From contig CAZBMW010000002.1 of the NCBI GenBank assembly GCA_964493425.1, positions 1 through 64,000 on the forward strand: a DNA stretch of 64,000 bases, in the 5' to 3' direction. Within the stretch, counting starts at the first letter, position 1, and each line of letters begins with the position of its first letter. The notes below the pieces were generated by a model that worked only from the letters and a program-made list of their open reading frames with translations, was not told the DNA's origin and did not search any database. Made by a program: the position numbers and the translations under genes. Below, piece by piece: positions 16,646 through 24,135 of this stretch. Source of the stretch: CAYLMG01 sp964493425 (GTDB taxonomy: Bacteria; Planctomycetota; Phycisphaerae; Sedimentisphaerales; Anaerobacaceae).

Positions 16646-18981
16646 ACAGCCTAATAAACCAAATAGCAAATTATCTCTGGAATCAAAGCTGGCAGATAGC
16701 GATATTGGTCCTGATAGTAGCTTCAGTGACATATATGCTCAAAAATAAAAACGCGCATATAAGATACCTGCTCTGGCTGATAATTGTTGCAAAATGTATC
16801 TTCCCTCCCTTACTGACTATTGCCCTGCCGGTTTTACCTCACAACGACATCCCCGAACCGACTGAAATTCAAGCGACACAGGCGCAAGACATAATAATCA
16901 CAACTGGTTCTCTGCCGGCAGCAAATAACTATCAATCGCCAGCCACTATCGAGCAGAAGAAACAAAGCCGTTTCGGGAGCCTCGCAGAGTTATCGATATC
17001 AACCTGGCTTATAATAATCTGGATAGCAGGTGTCAGCACCTTTTTAATAATCGCTCTATTCAGGGCAGTAAGAACACAAAGGTGGCTAATCGGAAACAGG
17101 CAGCAGCTTCCTCTTAAATTTCAGAATTATGTTAATGATTTTGCGAACAGGATTACGGTGACTAACAAACCGAACATCTGGATTATTGATTCGATAGGCC
17201 AGCCTTTCGTATGGGGCATTTTCAGGGGCAGCATTTATCTGCCGAAATCATTTACTTCAATCAACGACTCGAATCAGAAAAATACCGTATTAGCTCACGA
17301 GCTAAGTCATATCGCGCGTTTCGATGCGCTAGTTAATCTTGTGCAAATCATCGCCCAGTCGCTGTTCTGGTTTCACCCGTTCGTATGGTGGGCAAACAAA
17401 AAAATACGTGCCGAACGTGAAAAGTGCTGTGACGAAACGGCTATCGCTCAAACTGCTGCCAAGCCAAAAGCATTCAGCAGCGCTATCGTCGATGCCCTTA
17501 TCACCGAGCATAAATCCGCTATGACAGTACCCACATTGGCCGTTGCAGGACCGGTGAAAAATATCGAAGAAAGGATAAAGACAATTATGAAACCAAACAA
17601 AAAATTCTACAAAAAGCCTACTCTCTTAAACACCTTTTTGATTTTCTTATTGGCTTTGGTAATTGTACCAGCGAGTCTGGCTTTAACTGAGAGAAATGCA
17701 ATAGATAAGACAGTCAAAAATATGGTCGGAACCTGGTACTTTAATAATCCACTCGGCGACGACGAACAGATGTCAATATTCGAAAACGGCTCGGTAATAG
17801 TATGGTACTCGAACGGCCACATCGACAAAACCTGGCTAAATGACTCCCTTATAGAGTTGAAAGAGTATAATTCAACCGTAAGAACCACCTTAAGCGACAA
17901 AGATACAATCATTCAATTCTCTCCTTCAGAAAATTCAGGATTTGCCAAAGTTTGGAAAAGAATCGACAATACCGCCAACACCTTTTTAATGATACCTTTG
18001 ACTGGAGAAGAACAGGTATCTGAATATATAAACACAGATGAAACCGCAATAAAAGTAACAACGGATAAATATGTGAAAAGGCTTGAATCTGCAAAAAAAC
18101 TGGCGGATTTAGGAAAAGTCCTGCTAATCTATGCCGATGACAACGAGGAAAAATTTCCGGATGAAATTCAGGAACTGCAAGCCTATGACATTAGTCCTGA
18201 GCAACTGCTGTGGTACAGTAACAATCTCGTATATCTCGGTAAAGGAAAAACACCAATGAATGAGCCTTCAATCGTACTGGCCTATGATAAAATACTACTT
18301 CAAACAGACGAAGGTACGAATGTTTTATTTAATGACGGCTATGTGCAATTTGTGCAGGCCGACAAACTCAAAGACCTCGGTGTCATAATACCGACAATCC
18401 GAATCGAAGCCAGAATACTTTCCGTACCTGTTGACAATAATGATATCAACGCATTCCTGGACGAAATAGCCAGAACTGACGATCAGCCGCCTGGTACAGA
18501 CTCTCTCGTTCTCAATGACCAGCAGTGCGAAAAGCTTATAAAATTAATACAAATCATCCCGGATGCAAAAATACTCACAAGTCCGGCGGTAATGGTCTAT
18601 GACAGACAGTCCGCCACTGTCAAGGTTTCAACTACTGTGCCTTATGTATGTGATGTAGATGAGAATGACCTTGACCCGAACGGCAATCCTAAACCGATAA
18701 TTGAATATATCGATGTTGGTACGAAACTTGACCTGACCGCAAAACTGCTCAAAGAGGAAAAAATCTTTCTCGATTTTTTGCTCGAGCATACCGAGATAAT
18801 AGGATACGAAGATGTTACGTTCAGGGAAAATTATTTATATAAGAATCCAACAATCCAGACAAATTCAATTTCATCAAAGGCTACTGTCTTGTCCCGCCGG
18901 AACCTCCTTATCAAAACAAAACCAATCGAAGGCAAACAACTGCTTATCCTGATGAAAACCGAAAAAGCTGTCGGAATTTAA
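16642..18981 (+). CDS. M56 (BlaR1-like) metalloprotease with pseudopilin- and secretin-like regions
   Basis: Membrane metalloprotease of 779 residues. The N-terminal half is a BlaR1/MecR1 protease: membrane segments at about 17-33, 42-63 and 120-142, the zinc site HELSH (219-223), and the ligand region EREKCCDE near 257-265. A fourth membrane segment (330-348) is followed by a 430-residue extracytoplasmic region unlike the penicillin-binding sensor of BlaR1. This region has a lipocalin-like stretch (about 355-445), a pseudopilin-like part with MYADD-type and NVLFNDGYVQFV motifs (about 483-580), and a part resembling the secretin core (about 587-775: ILTSPAVMVYDRQSATV, EYIDVGTKLDL). It is translationally coupled to the BlaI gene. 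Confidence 0.88.
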   Translation: MNSLINQIANYLWNQSWQIAILVLIVASVTYMLKNKNAHIRYLLWLIIVAKCIFPPLLTIALPVLPHNDIPEPTEIQATQAQDIIITTGSLPAANNYQSPATIEQKKQSRFGSLAELSISTWLIIIWIAGVSTFLIIALFRAVRTQRWLIGNRQQLPLKFQNYVNDFANRITVTNKPNIWIIDSIGQPFVWGIFRGSIYLPKSFTSINDSNQKNTVLAHELSHIARFDALVNLVQIIAQSLFWFHPFVWWANKKIRAEREKCCDETAIAQTAAKPKAFSSAIVDALITEHKSAMTVPTLAVAGPVKNIEERIKTIMKPNKKFYKKPTLLNTFLIFLLALVIVPASLALTERNAIDKTVKNMVGTWYFNNPLGDDEQMSIFENGSVIVWYSNGHIDKTWLNDSLIELKEYNSTVRTTLSDKDTIIQFSPSENSGFAKVWKRIDNTANTFLMIPLTGEEQVSEYINTDETAIKVTTDKYVKRLESAKKLADLGKVLLIYADDNEEKFPDEIQELQAYDISPEQLLWYSNNLVYLGKGKTPMNEPSIVLAYDKILLQTDEGTNVLFNDGYVQFVQADKLKDLGVIIPTIRIEARILSVPVDNNDINAFLDEIARTDDQPPGTDSLVLNDQQCEKLIKLIQIIPDAKILTSPAVMVYDRQSATVKVSTTVPYVCDVDENDLDPNGNPKPIIEYIDVGTKLDLTAKLLKEEKIFLDFLLEHTEIIGYEDVTFRENYLYKNPTIQTNSISSKATVLSRRNLLIKTKPIEGKQLLILMKTEKAVGI

Positions 18982-19002
18982 ACCCCTGAAGCAAAAACAT
19001 TC

Positions 19003-19037
19003 AACCTCGCTGTAAAACAAGCGGGGTTTATTTATTT
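19003..19037 (+). terminator. terminator after the M56 gene
   Basis: AACCTCGCT / AGCGGGGTT stem (one G-U pair) with a loop of about eight bases, followed by TATTTATTT, 21 bp after the M56 stop. Confidence 0.75.
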
Positions 19038-19090
19038 GAAAGATTTGCTGCTTTTCCTAAAATAAGAAAAGTTCAATGAAAGGTATCATT

Positions 19091-19528
19091 ATGGAATATG
19101 CAGTAGGCAAAACAGGCCGAATCATTGCTGCAAGGTTATTCGAAGGCGATGACCTTTACGAATCAATTGAGCAAATCGCAAAAAAGGAAAACATAAAATC
19201 AGCAGCGGTTTTTATCACAGGCGGATTCAGAAAGGCAAACGTTGTTGTCGGCCCGAAAACCGAAAAACCAAAAATCGAACCTAATTTCAAACCATTCGAC
19301 GGCCCCGGCGAAGTCCTCGGCGTAGGAACAATCTATCCCGACAGTTCCGGGCCTAAACTGCATATCCATACAGCTATAGGAAAAGGCGACGAAACTATCG
19401 TCGGCTGCCCGCGAGGCGGAGCAGAAACATTTCTTATCCTCGAAGTAACCATTATCGAAATCGAGGGCATAAAAGCCGAAAGGAAACCTGACAGTGAAAC
19501 CGGCTTTAACCTCCTGCGGTTTGAATGA
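19091..19528 (+). CDS. PPC/DUF296-domain protein
   Basis: Small protein of 145 residues matching the PPC (DUF296) fold, found in plant AT-hook proteins and in stand-alone bacterial proteins. The family's marks are present: RLFEGDDLYESIEQIA, SAAVFITGGFRKA, LGVGTIYPD and the histidine pair LHIHTAIG, which in some members binds metal. Its role in bacteria is not established. An in-frame ATG lies at 19076, but AAAGG just before 19091 supports the second start. Confidence 0.8.
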   Translation: MEYAVGKTGRIIAARLFEGDDLYESIEQIAKKENIKSAAVFITGGFRKANVVVGPKTEKPKIEPNFKPFDGPGEVLGVGTIYPDSSGPKLHIHTAIGKGDETIVGCPRGGAETFLILEVTIIEIEGIKAERKPDSETGFNLLRFE

Positions 19529-19533
19529 ATCCT

Positions 19534-20013
19534 TCACTGCCCAAGGGGAATTTTTCTTGTAGGCCCGAAAAAGAGAAATGCAATAAGTATCAAAGACGCT
19601 CCCGATAGAAACAGACCGAATCGTCGTCTTGGCTGTCTTATCCTTTCGAGCCAATCAGGAAGCATAACCTCTGTGCTTGCTGTATCGCTGTCTCTCATTA
19701 AAGCCGCCCTCGCAGCTGCAAGCTCTTCCGCTGTAGCCCGTGGATATATCGCATTTGCATCCCCCGCTGCGGAGCCCCGCGTGACTCGTGCAGCCCGCCT
19801 GAGTAAACCGGGATTTGCCCGGAGTTGCTCCAGAAGCACATCATAATCTTCATCCAATGAACGCAGTTTTTTGTTCGAGGCTTCGACCGCGTTCAACATA
19901 TCTTTGCTTCGATAATATGAAACTAAGTCATCACAGAGGATAGACAACCCTAAGGCAGACAAACCGATGGTGAAGAAAATACAAAATATTAAAAATCTGA
20001 TAATACCTTGCAT
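19534..20013 (-). CDS. small membrane protein, FtsB/DivIC-like
   Basis: Predicted protein of 159 residues with an N-terminal membrane segment (about 5-25), a coiled-coil-like stretch (about 45-75: NKKLRSLDEDYDVLLEQLR) ending in NPGLLRRAARV, and a second membrane segment near the C-terminus. The coil plus the N-P-x5-AR ending recalls the FtsB/DivIC septum proteins (consensus DP-x2-IE-x2-AR). The gene follows eno by 87 bp, the same neighbourhood as ftsB in many bacteria. The second membrane segment is not typical, so the assignment is tentative. A TTG at 20058 would add 15 residues. Confidence 0.6.
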   Translation of the reverse strand: MQGIIRFLIFCIFFTIGLSALGLSILCDDLVSYYRSKDMLNAVEASNKKLRSLDEDYDVLLEQLRANPGLLRRAARVTRGSAAGDANAIYPRATAEELAAARAALMRDSDTASTEVMLPDWLERIRQPRRRFGLFLSGASLILIAFLFFGPTRKIPLGQ

Positions 20014-20100
20014 TGGCTCGCACTTTTTCACAATAGACAATAAGTGCACCGGCAGCAAAAATCATTCTAAGCCTGTGCACTTATATTATCGACCGCCATC

Positions 20101-21387
20101 CTACTTAAACATAAAGCCGGCGTATCTGGCCGCTGAACCAAGCTCCTCGTGAATCCGCAAAAGCTGATTATACTTGCATATCCTGTCCGTACGCGATGCA
20201 GAGCCTGTCTTAATCTGCCCGACACCCGAGGCTACCGCCAAATCTGCAATTGTTGTATCCTCAGTCTCTCCGCTGCGGTGGCTGATTACAGCCGTCCAGC
20301 CGGCTCTCTTTGCCATATTTATCGCCTCGAACGTCTCCGTCAATGTCCCTATCTGGTTGAGCTTTATCAGTATCGAATTGGCGCTGCCTTTCTCAATGCC
20401 TCTGGCAAGCCGCTGTGTATTAGTCACAAACAAATCGTCACCGACAAGCTGTATCTTGTCACCCAGCTTTTTTGTCATCTTCGACCAGCCTGTCCAGTCA
20501 TCCTCCGCAAGACCATCCTCGATAGAGACTATCGGATATTTATTAACCCAGCCAGCCCAGTGCTCTATGAGTTTGTCGGATGATATCTTTTTCTTCGGCG
20601 CGGACTTAAAAAAGCTGTAGCTCTTTGAGCTTTCGACCCACATCTCGCTTGTCGCAGGGTCAAGTGCAATCGCAATATCCTTGCCGGGCTTATAGCCTGC
20701 CTTTTTGATTGCGGCCATAATAACTTCCATCGCTTCTTCATTGCTCTTAAGCATCGGAGCAAAGCCGCCTTCGTCACCAACGCTTGTGGCATAGCCTTTA
20801 CCTGCAAGAACTTTTTTCAGCGTGTGGAATGTCTCTGCTCCCATCTGCAGAGCCTGCGGGAAATCCTTTGCCCCAATGGGCATTATCATAAATTCCTGAA
20901 AGTCCACATTATTATCCGAGTGCTTTCCGCCGTTTAAAATATTCATCATCGGAACGGGCAGCAGATTCGCTCCGCAGCCGCCGAGATACTTGTAAAGAGG
21001 CAGAGCAGCTGACTCAGCCGCGGCCTTTGCAACAGCAAGCGAAACGCCGAGTATCGCATTAGCTCCCAGCTTTTTCTTATTTGCCGTTCCGTCCAGCTCA
21101 ATCATTAACGAATCGATTTGCTGCTGTGCCGTTGCATCCAGCCCAAGAATCTCGGCTGCGATTATTTCATTTACATTTTTCACAGCCGTTGCCACTCCCT
21201 TGCCCATATAACGCTTAGCCTTACTATCGCGAAGCTCAACCGCCTCGTGTGCACCCGTACTTGCCCCTGACGGCACTGCTGCCCGGCCGAACGAACCGTC
21301 ATCAAGTAGAACATCAACCTCTATTGTGGGATTGCCCCGTGAATCCAGTATCTCCCGTGCCCTCACATCTATTATCGTGCTGAACAT
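20101..21387 (-). CDS. eno: enolase
   Basis: Glycolytic enzyme converting 2-phosphoglycerate to phosphoenolpyruvate. The 428 residues are standard length. Recognisable elements are ILDSRGNPTIEV at the N-terminus, the substrate loop SGASTG, metal ligands within SVGDEGGFAP, SIEDGLAEDDW and LVGDDLFVTN, the catalytic lysine in ILIKLNQIG, and the signature SHRSGETED. The ATG at 21387 has AAGGAAAGGAAT just upstream, so the 16 extra upstream residues in frame are not used. Confidence 0.97.
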   Translation of the reverse strand: MFSTIIDVRAREILDSRGNPTIEVDVLLDDGSFGRAAVPSGASTGAHEAVELRDSKAKRYMGKGVATAVKNVNEIIAAEILGLDATAQQQIDSLMIELDGTANKKKLGANAILGVSLAVAKAAAESAALPLYKYLGGCGANLLPVPMMNILNGGKHSDNNVDFQEFMIMPIGAKDFPQALQMGAETFHTLKKVLAGKGYATSVGDEGGFAPMLKSNEEAMEVIMAAIKKAGYKPGKDIAIALDPATSEMWVESSKSYSFFKSAPKKKISSDKLIEHWAGWVNKYPIVSIEDGLAEDDWTGWSKMTKKLGDKIQLVGDDLFVTNTQRLARGIEKGSANSILIKLNQIGTLTETFEAINMAKRAGWTAVISHRSGETEDTTIADLAVASGVGQIKTGSASRTDRICKYNQLLRIHEELGSAARYAGFMFK

Positions 21388-21458
21388 ATTCCTTTCCTTT
21401 CTACACCTGTTACACAAACATTCTCGCGACCACAAACAGTTTATTAGACGAAACCATT

Positions 21459-21487
21459 CTTTTAACCGTTTTTGCCCCGCCGGTCAA
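21459..21487 (-). promoter_or_regulatory. candidate sigma-70 promoter of eno
   Basis: On the minus strand TTGACC (21487-21482) and TAAAAG (21464-21459) are separated by 17 bp, about 70 bp upstream of the eno start codon. Confidence 0.4.
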
Positions 21488-21590
21488 GTGTGAATATAGA
21501 AAGCCTGCGATTGGCATTTTTGGCGAAGATTATGACTCTGCCTGTTGTGCTTTGAATGTATCGGATTGTAACAGGACAATCCGCTGATGT

Positions 21591-22136
21591 TTAGTGGAAA
21601 TCGAACAGAGACTGCGTCTTCACTATCGTAACCTGCTCGGGATAGGCTGAAAACGTATGAACATGCAGCTCCTGAGGTCTCGCCTCGAAATCAACATAGC
21701 AGAACGGCTGAAGACCAGCCGTCTCAAGCTCGGGAAACTTCACGAAAACACCGCGGTTGCGGGCAAATCGCTCAAGGTCACTGTGACTCTGCTGATAAAG
21801 GGCCGGCGTCATCTTCTCAACCTGAAAGTCCGTCATATAGCTGACGCCGCGGCTTAGCGTGCACTTATGGCTCCGAGGCCCGCGAAACTGAAAACGCTCA
21901 ATCATTCCACGATGCGGAAGAACCTGACCAGGCACACTGACAACCTCACTGAGACAAACATCTTTTGTAAAAACACTAATGACGTGAGTACAACCGGTAA
22001 CCCATATGTGTGCTTCGTATTTCTCTGTCTTTAATTCTCGTCTGGCATAAATAGTGAAAAGTTCCGGGTGAAGCGGTTTTTGAAACAAACTAAATGTAAG
22101 ACCTTCAACAGCTACATTAATGCGTGGTGAATCCAT
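21591..22136 (-). CDS. conserved protein, DUF2617-like
   Basis: Soluble protein of 181 residues without signal peptide or membrane segments. Its overall pattern recalls DUF2617: a beta-rich N-terminus, a central ERFQFRGPRSHKC segment and LHVHTFSAYPEQ near the end. That recall cannot be tested here and the function is unknown. It stands alone: eno starts 203 bp downstream and the CPBP gene ends 210 bp upstream, so its transcript is probably its own. Confidence 0.65.
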   Translation of the reverse strand: MDSPRINVAVEGLTFSLFQKPLHPELFTIYARRELKTEKYEAHIWVTGCTHVISVFTKDVCLSEVVSVPGQVLPHRGMIERFQFRGPRSHKCTLSRGVSYMTDFQVEKMTPALYQQSHSDLERFARNRGVFVKFPELETAGLQPFCYVDFEARPQELHVHTFSAYPEQVTIVKTQSLFDFH

Positions 22137-22346
22137 AAATTTATCCCTAAACGAAAATTTAATCTATCAAATACAACTTTATTATACTAAAATCGCCATT
22201 GTCAATTCAACCCTCATATCAGTATTGATAAACGCGTTCGGCTCGCTTATAGGACCAACATCTCACAACCCACCGGAATAAAAAGAGTAATGGAAATCAA
22301 ATTTTTTAAAAAAATTTAGCAAAACTCAAAAATGCCCTAATTTTTT

Positions 22347-23276
22347 TTACCCCCTGTTAAGATATGCCTGAACGAAAACCGCGATGATATTATAAAAAGC
22401 GTGTGTGCCGGCTGTAATCCCGAAGCCCCGCACAGCAAAAACAACAGCGAAATAAACCCCCGCGATTGTCCGGAAAATAAACTCTGTCAAATCAAATACT
22501 TCCGCCTGCTGGCCGCTGAAAAATGCCATATGATGATGCGCACTGAACAGAGCAGCCGCAATCATAACCGACAGCACAATCGACTTGTTGTGGCTGAGTT
22601 TCAGCAAGTCACAAAAGAAAATCATCAAAACACATATCAGTATCAGCCGGAACACAAGCTCTTCATAAATACCTGCCCCAATGCCGGTTACGATGCCCGC
22701 AAGGATATTTGAGTGCAAAACTGAATTAATCTGCTCATCTTCACTAATCTTAAAATCACCCTCTTCAGCAGCCAAAACACTCATCTGCGACTGACAATAT
22801 ACAGCACTTCTTATAACGGCCGCACCGGCTCTATCCTGCTGCTCTGCCGGCCGCGCCGATGCAATCAGAAACAATCCCAAAACTATCAAAGGAACGGCAA
22901 GAATAATACTCTCAACTGTCATCCACCCAAGGTCAGCCGGCACACAATACCAGCGCTTGCGAGAGGCAACCTGTAGTGACAATAGAATCACAACCACCAC
23001 AAAAGGCGGTGCTGCCCATGCAAGCTTGCTGCTGAAACCAATATACTCGATAAAATTATGAAGCCATACAAACGCCACCACTCTGATTTGAGCATGTCTT
23101 AAGACATCCGTATTGATAAGAATTGTCCCCACCTCATAAAAAACAATGAACGGCAAAAGAAACACCAGGCCGTAAAAAGGCCGACCCGTCCGCTCAAGAT
23201 ATGAATCCTTTGTAAAGTTTAGAAGCTGGCTCGTGCTGTAGCTGAACCTGTTTTTCACTCCATTGCTCTTTGCCAC
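22347..23276 (-). CDS. CPBP (CAAX-type) intramembrane protease
   Basis: Polytopic membrane protein of 309 residues with about seven hydrophobic segments. The CPBP/Rce1 motifs are in order: EELVFR (205-210), the histidine cluster SAHHH (245-249) and AGTHAFYN (289-296), which form the membrane-embedded glutamate/histidine active site. The substrate is unknown. An aqueous-facing insert (about 140-185) between membrane segments is longer than usual. Its promoter region is shared with the divergent glycosylase gene at 23434. Confidence 0.85.
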   Translation of the reverse strand: MAKSNGVKNRFSYSTSQLLNFTKDSYLERTGRPFYGLVFLLPFIVFYEVGTILINTDVLRHAQIRVVAFVWLHNFIEYIGFSSKLAWAAPPFVVVVILLSLQVASRKRWYCVPADLGWMTVESIILAVPLIVLGLFLIASARPAEQQDRAGAAVIRSAVYCQSQMSVLAAEEGDFKISEDEQINSVLHSNILAGIVTGIGAGIYEELVFRLILICVLMIFFCDLLKLSHNKSIVLSVMIAAALFSAHHHMAFFSGQQAEVFDLTEFIFRTIAGVYFAVVFAVRGFGITAGTHAFYNIIAVFVQAYLNRG

Positions 23277-23433
23277 TATCGTAACTCTTTATCACGTAAC
23301 AAAAACATAAAAACTACAGGTTAATACCGGCAATGCTCAAAAAATTTTATCAGAGTTTACTTAAATTGTCTTAAGATTACAATAGACAAAAAATAATGCA
23401 GAAATGCCTACTTTTTTCAGGCTGGTTTTCGTT

Positions 23434-24090
23434 ATGATAGGACAAAAGCTGATTGAAATTCACAATCTACTTTCAGAGCGCTTTGGCCCGCAGCACTGGT
23501 GGCCGGCAGATACCCGCTTTGAAATAATTATCGGCGCAATTCTTACCCAGAACACGAACTGGTCAAACGTTGAAAAGGCAATCGCAAACTTAAAATCTCA
23601 AAATCTGCTTTCGCCTGAAAAGCTGAACAGTGTAAATACTGAAAAAATCGCCAAGCTAATCCGCCCCGCGGGTTACTTCAATATAAAAGCGAAAAGGCTG
23701 AAAAACCTTTTGAACTGGCTCGATGAAAATTATCAGGGCTGGCTCGAAAATCTCGACTCCGTCGATACCGCACAATTAAGACAGCAGCTTCTAAGTATAA
23801 CCGGCATCGGCGTCGAAACCGCCGACTCGATTCTCTTGTACGCACTCCAGAGGCCTGTCTTTGTCGTCGATGCCTATACCGCCCGAATAGCTGTAAGGCA
23901 CAATCTCATCGAGCCGCCGTTTGATTATTCACAGCTACAGGAACTTTTTCAAAATAACCTGCCGGAAGATGTCCGGCTTTTCAATGAATATCACGCGCTG
24001 CTGGTGAAACTTGGAAAGGAATACTGCCGCAAAAAATCAAAATGTGCCGGCTGTCCCCTCGAAAAATTACCCCACAACATCGAGCAGTAA
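23434..24090 (+). CDS. endonuclease III-like HhH-GPD DNA glycosylase
   Basis: Base-excision repair protein of about 218 residues, resembling the endonuclease III-related group. It contains IIIGAILTQNTNWSNVEKAI, the helix-hairpin-helix LLSITGIGVETADSI, and the catalytic aspartate in FVVDAYTARI. The iron-sulfur loop has only three of four usual cysteines (YC-x5-C-x2-C-PLEKLPH), so a classical [4Fe-4S] cluster may not form. The frame opens at 23404. The ATG at 23434 is preferred because the conserved part begins there, but neither start has a clear ribosome site. Confidence 0.82.
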   Translation: MIGQKLIEIHNLLSERFGPQHWWPADTRFEIIIGAILTQNTNWSNVEKAIANLKSQNLLSPEKLNSVNTEKIAKLIRPAGYFNIKAKRLKNLLNWLDENYQGWLENLDSVDTAQLRQQLLSITGIGVETADSILLYALQRPVFVVDAYTARIAVRHNLIEPPFDYSQLQELFQNNLPEDVRLFNEYHALLVKLGKEYCRKKSKCAGCPLEKLPHNIEQ

Positions 24091-24135
24091 TTTTCCTAAG
24101 GAAAAGCCGGCACAAAATCGTCTGTTATTCGAATC

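Noticed and set aside
16642..18981. Beta-lactam resistance locus (BlaI-BlaR1)
   Set aside because: The protease and repressor match, but the outer sensor is not penicillin-binding and no beta-lactamase or PBP gene is nearby.
23404..23433. N-terminal extension of the endonuclease III-like protein
   Set aside because: The extra ten residues look like chance coding and the conserved family start lies at 23434, although no ribosome site decides it firmly.
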